This document shows positions 1 to 11,589 of a stretch of 64,000 nt of DNA, in pieces. Position 1 is the stretch's first letter; every line of letters begins with the position of its first letter. The stretch is taken from contig CM060709.1 of assembly GCA_030686995.1 (NCBI GenBank), positions 126,572,373 to 126,636,372 of the forward strand. The letters run 5' to 3'. The notes beneath the pieces are model-generated. The model worked only from the letters and a program-made list of their open reading frames with translations. It did no database searches and was not told the origin of the DNA. Source of the DNA: Artemisia argyi (taxonomy: Eukaryota; Streptophyta; Magnoliopsida; Asterales; Asteraceae). Both the position numbers and the translations under genes were made by a program.

Positions 1-435
1 AAGCCTGTTTTATGTACCATCTAGTTTTTCTCAACTTGAGGTAGTGAAGTTTTCAAACTAGTGCTTCAACATGTTCTTCCTTGACTTCTTGGTGGCATCA
101 TTACCTCCAAATATGATCTCAATAGCATCCATCAAGTCCTTTGCAGTTTCACAACCATCAAAGTCCAATTGAAATTCATTCGGCATTCCCATCATGAGAA
201 TACTATAGGCCTTGATCTCCATCTATATTACAACATTCTCTTCAGCAGATTTGATAGAAATAGCTTTCCCATCAGGACCTTTTCGAGGTAGAGAGTCACC
301 ATTCAGAATGACATTCCACATGTTGAAATCGATCATGTGAATGTACTGTCGAATCCTCATCTTCCATAGCTCATACTCACCAGGTTTGAGCATGGGCGCC
401 TTTGAAGTAGTTACCATGTGTGTTTCGTCACCCAT
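1..435 (-). pseudogene. copia gag N-terminal remnant (element D)
   Basis: Minus-strand frame starting at an ATG at 435 encodes the N-terminal part of a Ty1/copia Gag (UBN2 type). Seen: KPGEYELWKMRIRQY near the start, then LMMGMPNEFQL and a FGGN(D)ATKKSRKN stretch, the usual order in copia Gag. Gag packages the element RNA into virus-like particles. The frame is broken by a TAG near 220 and another near 70, each where the family normally has a coding codon, so it is a dead copy. The element continues beyond the left edge. Its PBS relic and LTR lie directly upstream at 507-1007. Confidence 0.85.
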
Positions 436-506
436 CTTTAGTAGTTGATTAGGAGCAGTTTCTTGTAAGCAACAAATTCTTCTTGATTACAACTTCTAGA
501 TCAAAA

Positions 507-518
507 GCTCTTATACTA
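507..518 (-). other. decayed primer-binding site of element D
   Basis: Reads GCTCTTATACTA on the plus strand, two mismatches from GCTCTGATACCA, the complement of the initiator-tRNA-Met PBS common in plant copia elements. It sits 2 bp from the LTR edge at 521, as expected for the 5' end of a minus-strand element. Confidence 0.65.
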
Positions 519-520
519 CT

Positions 521-1007
521 TGTTGATCCCAATTGAGCAAATGATCTTATAGAAGTTGAATTGAATTATAACTTAAGTAGTAACGCGGAATATTAAAGTT
601 TAACTTAAGAAGAACAATTAATAAACATTCAACATATAGGAATATACGAGCATTCAACAATGCTAGGGTTTACAACCTTGAAGTGAATCGACGTACGTAA
701 CTCTAACCCTAGGAACCTCCTTTTATAGACTAAGGAGTCCTAGTCATTTTACAATGACTTTGTACATAAGATAATATCTTTTCTAAACATTTAGAATATA
801 CACAATATCTATTCCATAATTATCTAACCGACTCTAATACATATCCACTAAGCAGTAGATTACTATTTCACAAGCATCATATTCTTTATCTCTTCAAGCA
901 GTAGAGTCAGCTAGCAGCATTTTGATTACACTAGCAGCAGAGTCTGAGTTCAGCAGCAGTTTAACACTTAGAGAATATTCTTAGAAGCAGAATCCTAAAA
1001 ACCAACA
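521..1007 (-). repeat. 5' LTR of copia element D
   Basis: Begins TGTTG and ends CAACA (plus-strand view), a 5-bp terminal inverted repeat typical of copia LTRs, and abuts a PBS relic and gag on its left. A minus-strand TATA motif (TATAAAA) lies at 721-727. The U3 part (about 840-960) holds repeats of AGCAGYAGA/GAGTC. The other LTR and the second target duplication are outside the window. The LTR interrupts the reading frame found at 1008-1425. Confidence 0.7.
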
Positions 1008-1425
1008 CATGGGCATCCACTTGGGCAAGAGTGGGATGAGACATTGTTGAAGGATGAAGTTTTTGGGATAGTATGATGTTGAGGAGGTTCAAGTCAAGAA
1101 GATTAGAGAAATCTTGAGCCTTGATGAAGTGTAGGAAGTTGACATTTGTTATTGGATTTGGTAACAAAGGTGGTAATGAATGATCTTGAGGAATTGGGTT
1201 TGGATGCTCGTTATGAGTGGATGGAGGCTTATTTTGTGGTTGAGAAGCAAAGAAGGAGAATGATGAAGATGATGCCTCATGGTGTGACGTGAGATTGGAA
1301 TTGGCATGGTTATTGTGTGAGTTGTTTGAGTTGTTCATGAAATTGCCAAGGCTTTGTTTCTTCCTCCATATGGGTTTGACCGACATTCTATATTTTCTAG
1401 GAGATGACACTTTGTTGGATGACAT
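1008..1425 (-). pseudogene. unidentified ORF fragment cut by LTR D
   Basis: Open minus-strand frame with an ATG at 1425, about 139 codons up to the LTR edge at 1007. The product has a basic start (SPRKYRMSVKPIWRKKQSL), then a low-complexity Asn/His/Ser/Pro stretch and a more hydrophobic part. I do not recognise the family. It lies downstream, on the same strand, of the copia B RNase H end (2142), so it could be a 3' ORF of that Sirevirus-like element. A fragment of a host gene is the alternative. Codons past 1007 belong to the inserted LTR. Confidence 0.4.
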
Positions 1426-2141
1426 TGAGAAGGAGGAAGGTTATGCCATGACAATGGATGGAGGAAGTGAAGGTTTTAGTAGAGGAGGAAGATTGCAAGA
1501 ATAGCAAAGCATGCATGCTTAGTTTAACTAATTCAAATAATGTTTTAGAAAATAAAGAAGGTGTATAAGACCTATGGGTAGGCTAGTCAAACATGCAGGA
1601 ACAGAAAAGTAAGCAAAGAAGCCATGTCACAATAACAACAGGACGGTCCCATATATGGGTGGATGGTCCTTTATCGTTTGGCAGACCGTCAGTCATTAAT
1701 GGACCGCCACTAGTAGGTTTGCCAGTTTTCAAAAAATGTTCCTAGTGTGTGCCTACATGAAACATATGTGGAGATGCAATTATCTCGACTCTAACGAAGA
1801 AAAAACCTAACAGATAATCCAAAGTCTCCTAAATTCAATCTTGCTCATCTTTCCATGTCGGATAACATATTTGTTACATGATCTGATAAAGGATTTTTGC
1901 GCATCATGTATGCATGAAAGAAAATTTTTGAATTGTATTAACAATTCAAGAAAATGTGATTTTCCTATTCGTGGGAAGATTTTAAACATATGAATTGGGG
2001 TTTTTATGCACAAAATCAATTTTTCGTATTATCATGCAATAATGGTTGTTAATAAAAAGAAATAGTTACTTCCCCAATTTTAATTTTTGTGTGTAAAAGA
2101 ATCCTAGACTCATATTAGGAGAAATGAACTTATTATGACAT
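1426..2141 (-). other. copia B 3' non-coding region with GACGGTCC motifs
   Basis: No coding capacity recognised. Between about 1642 and 1712 it carries three to four copies of a GACGGTCC/GGACCGTC-like motif, the same motif found in the copia B LTR (35933-36002) and in its gag-pol spacer (31441-31470 and 33613-33650). This supports assigning the stretch to copia B, 3' of pol. Confidence 0.5.
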
Positions 2142-2378
2142 CTAGGAAGGTATATGTTCCATCATTCCTAATCCTAAACGACGATAAAAGAATGGTTCAC
2201 ACTTAAGGGGTTTAGTAAGAATGTCAGTTATGTTTTCCTCCATTCGAACTTTTTCAATAGATATGTTACCCTTTTGTACGTTATCCCTAAGAAAATGGTG
2301 ACGAATTTCTATATGTTTGGTACGAGAGTGTTGCACGGGGTTTTTTTTTTTTTTTTTACTTAAATCAATTGCTCCTTT
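2142..2378 (-). pseudogene. copia B RNase H, C-terminal piece
   Basis: Minus-strand coding for the end of a copia (Sirevirus-like) RNase H: AIDLSK, then NPVQHSRTKHIEIRHHFLRD, MEENITDILTKPL and a stop at 2142. The matching N-terminal piece is at 25771-26040. Copia A (2379-25770) was inserted exactly between them, within a YDNKG-AIDLSK motif, and duplicated CCTTT. A run of 17 T (2341-2357) adds four in-frame lysines between AIDLSK and NPVQ. Confidence 0.9.
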
Positions 2379-2711
2379 TGTTAGGTCATGATTTCTTAAC
2401 AAATAATCACTAAATCTTAGAGAGTGAAAGTAAGTAGAGAGAGAGTGCAAGGAACCCTTAATATGAAAATGAAATGAACTTAGTATTTCCAAGAGAACCA
2501 ACACCCTCTAATGAGGGGATACATGAGTATTTATAGGTGACGACTAGGGCATCTCTTAACTTTCACAATATTACATATTAAGCCCTTAGACCTTTACAAA
2601 TCATGTAAACTTAGCTTAAACACTTACAAAATATAACATAAATGTAATATAATGTAACCTAATACAAAACTTAATGACCGGCACTTGATTTAATAAAGTC
2701 CATTCCCAACA
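2379..2711 (-). repeat. 3' LTR of copia A
   Basis: 333 bp, TGTTAGG...CCCAACA. It closely matches the 5' LTR at 25437-25770, with scattered substitutions. On its right, AATCTCCCCCTAAG is the complement of a polypurine tract (CTTAGGGGGAGATT), which marks this copy as the 3' LTR of a minus-strand element. Confidence 0.92.
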
Positions 2712-4998
2712 ATCTCCCCCTAAGTGTTGGTCATCAAAGGTTGCTTGACGTTGTCATCTTCTAAACTTTGACTTTGTTGTGGACGTCTTCAAAAATTGTT
2801 AGCAAAATCTTTTCATCGTTCTTTGTTCTTTGTTATTTGTTGATACGGTGGTGATCATATTATAAAGTTGTCTGCCTTTCATCACTTCTATGTCTGTGGT
2901 GGTTGTCCATCATTCCAACATGCTCATATATCTTTGGACTTTGACTTTCATATGCACGAAGTTCTTTTTCTTTCACTTTGATCTTTAGTCTTTATACTCT
3001 GTAGATTCTTCTTTTTAGCATAGAATCTTTCTTTGAACTTTGTGTTGCTTAGATCTTTGGGGGAGCTTTCATTGACTTCAAGATGTATGCATGAGCATGC
3101 TGGAATCTACCATCATGGAGGTGATATGTACCTGCAGGTAAACAATTAGCAAAAATCAACCGGTACTTACAGATAAGGAATTAGAGATCGTCAACAGCAT
3201 ATTGTGAAGACTCCTTCTAATCCTTATCAAGGCCGTTCCCATATCAGATACTCCCGAGGGAGCTTACGAGACCTACTAAGTAGTTCAATGACTCGGTGAG
3301 TCGTTGGGGATCACTCAACGACTGTAGACTGTTATGGAACCACCGCGAACACTAAGCGTAACCCGTGAGGGGTTACTGAAGTGACCTGCTGTCAGGGCTG
3401 TTAGATGTTGACCCTGGTAGGAATTTCCATTCAATCATTGAAAAATACATTTGTAAATTCTCTCATAAACGTTCTCGGCAGATTGCTAAGATCTGCGAAG
3501 GACTCGATAATTTTACAGCTGGTGTCCATTGATGTAGAACACCAGTTGTAGAAATACTAAGTGTTCCTAAGAGATCTTTGATGTATCTCATGGCTCTAGA
3601 CTCGATAAGTGCACACTTAGGTTTCCTATGCGGAGACTAGGGAGGGGTCTCCTGCTTCAATATCAACCATCTCTAAGAGATAAGTCGATAGATTACACCG
3701 GTTCCTCGTAAGAATGAAACAAGCTCTTTTAAGAGAACTTGAGTGGCTTAGAAGGTTAAGTGCAATGCGTCACTGGGTCCATGACGTCTTTATCTTCAAT
3801 ACCGGTGTTGCCTTATCAACAACCAGTAGCCTACGAGTTGTACCCGGTGTATGCCCTAAGGTTGAACATATGGAGGGCTGTTTCTTTTCACCCTTTTCCT
3901 TACTTTTCTTTTTAATTCTTCAACTCCTTCTTTCCCATTTCATTATTTTCTCCTTTTCTCGTATCATACCTAAGGACTTCTAATTCTAACTATTGGAGAT
4001 GTCCTTGGGTAGATCCCTCCGGCTCTGGCGGATCATAGGACGGTTTTCCATAACCTTAGTCACCTTATAACTCCATGACTATTCTATAATTGCCATGAAA
4101 CCTTTGATTGAAAATCTCTCAAAGTGTTTGCGATTATCAAACATTTTGTTTAACACTTTGAGAGTTTTGTGTTTACTTTTGAAGGGCTCCCCCTTCACAT
4201 GTGCTCATGAGTATTTAATAAATTTGCACATGCGGGAGGAGCAAGCACTTTTTGAATTGATCTACTTTCAGTGAACAAGACCGATTCGAGACACGCTTAC
4301 ATCACTAGTTAGACTAGCTTGAAGTTATTACCCAGCCTGGTTATGTCCATAGAAAGTTTCTCAAAATGGTACATTTCTACTAAGACAAATCCTTTTCGAG
4401 ATACGCTTACGTGGCTAGTTAAAGAGTTCCATTGTCAGCTTTTAGGTGACAACTAGCTCTAGTAACTAACTTGATGTTATTACCCGTCAAGGATAAGTCT
4501 TTTCGATTATTAACTTTTATGTTTCATCAATTCTTGGGTCAATCCTGAGTCTAGCTCGCACGAGATTTGACTTTAAGCAACTTTGAACTTTCATATTTTA
4601 ATCACTTTCACTTTTCTCCCCCTCAAAAATAGCATATGAAATGTTGTTTCTGATAATTTTTTTTTATTAAAATATACTTTTTGAGTCTTATGGGGAGATA
4701 TCAACAAGAACTTTTGATTTTAAGAACGATGAGTTTTCAAGTGCTCCCCCTCAACAGGTGAATACTCATTGAGGTAAAATACTTGTCTTTTGAGCAGAAT
4801 TATGAAAATCAGAAAGTGTTTGATTAATTATACTCAAAAGTAAGAAGCCTTCGCTCCTTATATTAGGATTGAGGCACTGAAGCGTACCTCAGAGTCCTTT
4901 AATTACAAGCACGGGTTATACACTGTTATATGTGCACAAACCAAAGGTATAAATGAAGAAAATTATGATGAAATAATGATAATGTGATACCAAAAGAA
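2712..4998 (-). other. 3' non-coding region of copia A with repeated purine tracts
   Basis: About 2.3 kb without credible coding between the extra ORF and the 3' LTR. On the minus strand it carries several GGGGGAG-like tracts (2714-2720, around 4186, 4617 and 4744), of which only the first adjoins an LTR. Repeated polypurine tracts are known from Sirevirus-type copia elements. Around 3285-3335 there are imperfect palindromes built from ACTCGG/GAGTCG. Short ORFs here (such as 3714-3983 on the plus strand) show no domain and look incidental. Confidence 0.6.
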
Positions 4999-7900
4999 TC
5001 AGACCGGAGGAGTATCCGGATGGCGGTAAGTGAGAATATTCTGAATAGGTGCCCTTCCTCCAATCAAGCTCTCCAATCTGCGTATGTGCTCTTTGAACTT
5101 CAATCTGTGATCAATCTTGTCCATGAATTTAAGTGCTTCCCTCACATCTTTACTTTTCAATCCTACGTTTATCCCATTGTCATGTTCCTTAAGCTTATCA
5201 TTCAGCTTAATTCTAACAAATTTGAGAGTCTGATCCCCGAACTTGTGAAGCTCATCGTATCTCATGAATCTGTAGGCATCCTTATAAGGGTATATGACTC
5301 AAAATGGTTTGTTGTTGAAGATGAAAGATCTTAAATACGGGATGCCTGGAATTTGTTTTTGTGGAGCAGTAAAGATGAATGACGTTTGATAGCTTTCAAC
5401 TCCTAATTGTGCATCCCCATCTCTTGCTTTGATGATGGTTTGGCGCATGAAGAGCAGAATAGAGTTTATGATGTCATACTGAAGGCTACCAGGCAGATGC
5501 TGAAGTTTGCCTTGAACCTTTAGTAAGTACATATCTTTGATATCATTGAGATTCAATCGATGATAATCAGCTTTGCTGAAGGTATACAACTTGTCATCAA
5601 TTCGACAGACCACAATTTCATCAAGAAAGTTATAACCAAATCTTTTTTCAGTAACTGGAACATCTTTGATGGAAAGAATTCGTTGTTGTGAGAAGACCTT
5701 ATGCCTGGATCTGAATGTCAACTTATACTTATAGAACCATCTGCACATCTCTGGCCAGTGAAGCGTGCACAAAGCTGCTTCAACATTATACTTGCTGACA
5801 GATGTTGAGTACAATCCTCTCATTTGATCTTCAAGATCGTCCAGAGGATATGAAGCGGCTTTGAATTTGGTGAGCGATGTTGCATAACGGTTTTCAGGAT
5901 CTGTGTTCCCATGGATAAGATATTGCAGATCGTTGTTGAAGAAATATTGCTTAGGAATCTTTGGTCGGTTGGGAGGACCAATGAGGGGTAATGGTTGTGA
6001 GAAATCTTGAAACTTGAAGTCATCAGAATCCGTACCGGTGTAGATTTTGTCCCATGAAGGCCTCTTTTCCCAAGTAATATTCTCCGATAGAGCTCTTGCA
6101 ACTTTATCAACGTTGTATTCAAACTCGAGTTCGGTTGTAGTGCACGTTTTGAATTCTGTGAACCCGGCTGCACGAATCTTAAATAAGTCTGAGAGCTGAA
6201 GCTTTTGAGTCTGCATCACTTTCTTGATTCGTTTAGTGAAGTTCACAATCGATCCTTCAATCATTTCTTCTGCTTCATGAATATCAGGGTGAGCATCGAC
6301 CATGTCATCAAACCAGTTATATGAAGGTGCATTGGGATTAATCCATTTAGGAGTTGGAATTAATTGAGCTTCCTTCGGTGGTTCTTCAATGCTTTCATTA
6401 ATTTGTGGTGGGATGTCATCCATATTTACTCCTGTTTCCTCGGTTGAATGTGTAGGGATTGGATCATCTGGAACGTTGACAGTCGTAGTTGGAGGTTTAG
6501 AGGTGGAACCGGATATTCTCTTCCTTTTTCCTTGTTGTTGTGGCTGATCATCCGGATCTGAATCATCATGATGACGCTTGGTAGCCTTCGTCTTCTTGCA
6601 AGCTTCGTCTTTCTTTTCAGCCTTTTTAATTGACTTTATCAGTGCCTTGCGTAGTTCATTCTCATCAGGATCATTCACGATTGCTTCCAACAATTTACCT
6701 TTGAGATCACTCACAGAAGGGTTTGGTGGTAGAGTTTGAATGGTGATAGGTGTAATTTGAAACTTCTGGGAAACAATCCGTTCAAGATTATCTCTAACGT
6801 AGTGTTCCACGGTAGTAGAGAGTTTCTCACGAATATACTTACGAACCTCTCCTGGTAGTCTCTCTTTCACCTGGTGCTTAACTGCTGCATCAATATTGTA
6901 TACTTTAAACATCTTAACATCATTCTTTTGTTCGTCAACTTGTTTCTGGAGCTTCTTAAGTTGTTCTTGTAATGATTTCAGCAAGCTTGGGTGAACTGTT
7001 GTTGGTAGATTAAGGGTTTGCTGAGGATGAACTTGTTTTGGTGATGAGGGTTGAGGTTGTGTTTGGACTGTCGACAGTTCATCATCAACACCAACAATGT
7101 CGATAGTGGTGTCTTTACTAGTATCAATTTGCACATCATCGCCATCACCATCAGATTCATTATCACTTTCATCATTCACATCTTCTTCATCTTCATCTAT
7201 TTTCTTTGCTTCATCAATTTCAGCCTGCTTTTCCTCATCACTACTTTCATCACTTTCGGATGCTTTATCATCTTTACTTTTCAGAGCTTCTTCTTCTTCT
7301 TCTTCTTCAACTTCAGCTGGCTTATCGAGAGTGATTCTTTGTTCTGAACTAGATGACTCAGCTTCATTATCGGAATCATCACCATCTTGATCAGAGGATG
7401 AAAATGTTCGTGAACGTGTTTCTTCAGATGATTGATCATCTCCTTCTGAAGCTGGAGTTGTCATTTCTACATCCTGCGTACCAGAACCTTCACCTTTCTT
7501 TGTTAGTCTTGCAATTCTTTCCTCTTTCGATTTTTCGCTTTCTCTTATTGTTATTGGCAATTGTTCATCTTCTTCGGATTCGGACATTGGTGAGGTGACG
7601 GATTCTTCCTGACTTTCTTTTGCCTTTCCCTTTTTAGCCTTCTTCTTTTTAATCAATCTAAGCTTCTCAGTCTCAGTCTCTTCTTGAACATTTCCTTCAT
7701 AATTAGGTGGTTCATCACGAAGAGCTGTCACTTTCTTCTTTGGTTGTAGAGTAACTTTCTTTGTTCTTGACTTGGGAATTGTTTTGATTGTTGTTGCAGT
7801 TTTAGAAGTTTTCCCTTTCTTCATCTGAGTCAAACAAACTGAGTTGTTTCTTTGAGCTTCATCATATACCTCATATGCTTTAGTAGTAAGAACAGCTTCA

Positions 7901-8716
7901 GTCAACAAACTTAAAGGAATTCTTATTCCTTGTTTCTAAGTGTTTGTCTTCTGAATTCTGGTTCGTGTATACATATGATCCATGGCATTTGTGTGTTCTT
8001 TATCTTCCGATCTGCGATCAATATATCGGTATATATGCATGAAATGAGCAATGAGACACTTGGTATATCGGTAAAATGGAATTCTTGAATTTGAAGCTTT
8101 CTTAAACTGTCTTGCTTGAAGAACCATATCCTCTAAAATCAGTTGAGCATAGTCAATAGTTGCAACTTTGACAACCCCCTAGAAGATCTGCATAAGTTCA
8201 AGAGAAGGGTGTTCATGCCCGGTTTCTTTTCCAGTTAAGCTATTGGTGAGGATTGAGTATAGTGTAAGACATGGTTGTGGAATGAACTTTCTGTCGACAG
8301 TAGATATTTTGTTGAGTATGACCACTGATTCATCACACTCAATTTCTCGAAGAAGTCTGGCAATTTCTGACAATGAAGGCAAAAGAGTGAATTTCTTGAG
8401 GTTTCTTGTTCCTTCTGCAGGTAAACCAAGAACAAAGCGGAGGGTATTCACATCAAACACAATATCTTTGTGATCAAGACGAATACACATGGTTTTGTTG
8501 TTTCTGGTAACTTCAAGAGATTCCCAGAACTGTGTTAAGTAAACTTTTGGTACTGAGCATGTGGTTGTGAATGAAATTTCCTTTAAGTATCTCTATGATG
8601 ATTTCACATGTTGGATGGCACGTGATTCTCTCAAGATCAACTTTCAGGTTAGACTTTCCGATTGTTCTTTCTTCTCCTTGAATCAACTGATGTCTAGGTG
8701 TGGAAGCAATTGACAT
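4999..8716 (-). pseudogene. extra ORF downstream of copia A pol (about 1240 codons, broken)
   Basis: Starts at an ATG at 8716 (STPRHQLIQGEE...). After a frameshift near 8500 it stays in one frame to 4999, interrupted only by stops at 8176-8178, 7933-7935 and 5296-5298. The N-terminal third contains FVLGLPAEG, TVDRKFIPQP and TGHEHP motifs. The middle is a long acidic, Ser/Glu/Lys-rich linker with coiled-coil potential (LQEQLKKLQKQVDEQ). The C-terminal third is a folded-looking region with LGVESYQT and RLESLIGGR near its end. It resembles proteins I recall predicted next to copia pol in Asteraceae genomes. The function is unknown. It occupies the place of an env-like third ORF, but I see no membrane segment to support an envelope role. 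Confidence 0.75.
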
Positions 8717-10598
8717 GTTTGTACCTGAAATGTGTCATACAACCAACAAAAGCAATGTGGTGATATTTATGTTAGTTTACATTTCAAAAGTGCAAGATGT
8801 CATCCATAGTAGACACGTTATGAACAAACACCAAAGACAACAGCATAAATGCATAACTCATAACTCGACAGAAATTAGTAACACATGGCTTCATAACTCG
8901 ACAGAAATTAATAACACATAACTCGATAAAACCAATTAGTAAAACATAACTCGATAAGTTTTAAAAAAAAATGGGCAGCATTTCTTTTCATAAAAGTTGT
9001 AAACTTGGAACCCATACTCGATGGTTCCATAATGAAACTCCTAACTCGGAGTGAAAATCCATGATACTAGATTAGTCCACAACGAAATTTCATAACTCGA
9101 AAAGATTTGAAAAAATTTCACAAACTCGATACAATTTTCCTTAACTCGATAAACCAAGGTTTTAAACTCGATAAGGCAGATATGAAGATAACTCTATAAG
9201 AATTGCATATAACTCGACAAGCAGAAAATTCGATAAGACACTCTAACTCGATAACATCAATCACCAAACTCGATAAGCAACAGTAACTCGATAACACTAA
9301 CTAACTTGATAAGCATCATTCAAACATGGAGAATCTAATACCTAACTCGACAAGTCCATCTCATAACTCAAAAAGTCTATCTCATAACTCGATAAGTTCA
9401 TTACTTAACTCGACAAAATCATACAAACTAGATAAGTTCATGTCATAACTCGATAAGCATACAAATAGACCAAAAATTTTAGAAAGAATTGGGCTATGGG
9501 AATGCTATAGTTTGATGTTAAAAAGCCTCTAATGACACAATCCAACCTTAAACGTAAAATAAGCCTAACAACTTATTTATAAAAGATCAAACAGTTGATT
9601 ACATTTCATGAAAGTCAAGCACATGATATACTAAAGAAGTGAAACTTTAGGCGCATGTATATGATACCCAAATAAGCCACAAACAACTCTTAAATTTCAC
9701 AAACACAAGCTGAGAAGGTGTTTACCAAGAATACGAGCCCCTAAAACCCTAATCACATAAATTTGATTCTCCTGATGTATTAGAGGTCAAAGTAAAGATG
9801 GAATCTAGCATGTAATGACCTACCAAAGCTACCCATCTAACTTAATTACCCTAGAACATCACAAATAAGAAACACCCAATTTTATGAGCATAAACCCTAA
9901 TTGTCGATTTCTGACAATGCAGTCACAGAAAAATCAAAGAGAGTAAGGGCGAGTGATGTATGCATGAAAATGAAACAAATAAGCACTTACCATGACAAAA
10001 ACTCGTTAATCTTGAAAAACCTTGAATTTTGAGAAAAGATTTGCAGCTGAGGTGGTTTTGGATTGCCTAAAAAAGAGATATGCAGGTTTTTGTTAAGTAT
10101 ATATATAGAAAACTATTGAATATTGGCACTTTTGGTCCTTGTACTTGTTTCAACTCAAAGTATTGACCAATTAACTACATTAAGCCCCTAAGATTATAAG
10201 AACTTAAAATTCGAGTCCAAGCAATGAATACTACGAGTATTGTGGATGTTACCTCCCCTTGAACCAACAACGTGAAGTTGTAAACTTTTTAATAATCCAA
10301 ATGGTTCAAGAGGTGTCGATAGAAAAGTATTTACGTGATGAGAATAAAACTCTTTAATGAAGAAGAAGAAAAACTTTTTGTCTCCCCCTCAAGATATGTT
10401 TGTTAAAACAAATATGGAAAATGTTTTGAACAACATATCTTGAAGTATAGAAAAGTATTATTATTATTTATTTATTTATTTATTTTAATTTTTTTGGAAG
10501 ATGAAATGAAAAATATTTTTGGTTTTTGTTGGTTTTATATTTTTGTATTTTGTTTTTGAAAAGATATTTACAAAGATAGTTTTGATGTTTGACAATCA
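8717..10598 (-). other. copia A spacer between pol and the extra ORF
   Basis: 1.9 kb with no coding. Its distal part is the ACTCGATAA array (8860-9465). On the minus strand, a possible splice acceptor (ACACATTTCAG) lies just before the extra ORF start at 8716, so the ORF could be expressed from a spliced or internally initiated transcript. That is inference. A purine tract (minus GAGGGGGAG) is at 10381-10390, and a TTTA microsatellite lies near 10460-10485. Confidence 0.55.
8860..9465. repeat. ACTCGATAA motif array in copia A
   Basis: About 23 copies of (A/T)AACTCGA(T/C)AA(G) in the same orientation, spaced irregularly at roughly 15-40 bp, with unrelated sequence between them. They are short dispersed motifs, not a classical tandem repeat. 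On the coding (minus) strand the motif reads CTTATCGAGTT. A second array of the same motif lies in the leader of the element at 26942-29988. Confidence 0.9.
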
Positions 10599-11589
10599 TT
10601 AGTGTTTTAAAAACTTTTCCAGATCTTCTGGAGTCAAACATCGCATACCAATTTGGTGAACTAGATTAGCAAACCTTGTTGGAGCTAATGCTTTAGTGAG
10701 TAAGTTCGCCAATTGGTATTCAGTTCTGACAACGTATAATTCAATTGCACCCTTTTCGATATGCTCCTTGATGAAATGATAGCGGAGATCAATGTGTTGG
10801 ACTTGTAGTGATGAACGGTGTTGCAAGAAATTGCAATGGCACTTTTAGAGTCACAGTAGATCGGAATCTTATTGAATAGGTAGCCATAGTCATTAAGCTG
10901 TGATCTCATCCAAATGACTTGAGCATAACAAGCAGACATAGCTACGTACTCAGATTCGGTTGATGATAGTGATTTGCAGTCCTGCTTCGTAGATTGCCAA
11001 GACACAAGCTTATCTCCAAGAAACTGTAATCCATCTGAAGTACTTTTTCGCGTGTCTAAGCATCCTGCATGGTTAGCGTCTGAAAAAGCAATTAGTTCAA
11101 AACTAGAATCCTTCGGATACCAGATTCCCAAGTTAATGGTTCCCTCTATGTATCGAAGGATTCTTTTAGCCTCATTGAGGTGCCTTTCCATTGGTTTAGA
11201 CTGATAACGAGAACACATGTAGACTGCAAAGACAATATCAGGTCTACTAGCTGTGAGATTCATGAGTGACCCAATAATACTTCGGTATTTGGTAGGGTCA
11301 ACTGGAGTCCCATGTATGTCAGCATCTAGTTTTGTGCTAAAACCCATTGGTGTGTTATATGTATCAGAGCTCATCATTCCATGTTTCTTTAAAATTTCCA
11401 AAGCATATTTGGACTGACTTAGAAAAATTCCACGGGGTGATTGATGAACTTGTAGTCCTAAGAAGAACGAAAGTGCACCCATCATGGACATTTCAAAGTT
11501 ATCTTTCATTAAATTTGCAAAATCATTTGAGTATCTTTTGTTTGTTGAAGCAAAAATAATGTCATCGACATATATTTGAACAATTATTA
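10599..11589 (-). pseudogene. copia A RT C-terminus and RNase H
   Basis: Minus strand. Begins right at the gypsy insertion with IVQIYVDDIIFAST (the catalytic YVDD of copia RT). It continues through FFLGLQVHQ, the conserved RSIIGSLMNLTASRPDI linker, the RNase H motifs FSDANHAGC and KSLSSTESEYVAM, and ends after LTKAL. A frameshift near 10825 shifts the last about 75 codons. The first half of RT is at 20037-20826, on the other side of the 8.4-kb insertion. Confidence 0.92.

Noticed and set aside
3714..3983. 89-codon plus-strand ORF in the copia A 3' region
   Set aside because: No recognisable domain, pyrimidine-driven hydrophobic tail, and opposite to the element strand.
7051..7598. Plus-strand ORFs rich in Ser/Phe/Ile
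   Set aside because: Shadows of the acidic, Ser/Glu-rich linker of the minus-strand extra ORF.
8860..9465. CRISPR-like array (short repeats with variable spacers)
   Set aside because: Motif is only about 9 bp, spacing irregular, no leader or cas genes, and the setting is a plant retrotransposon.
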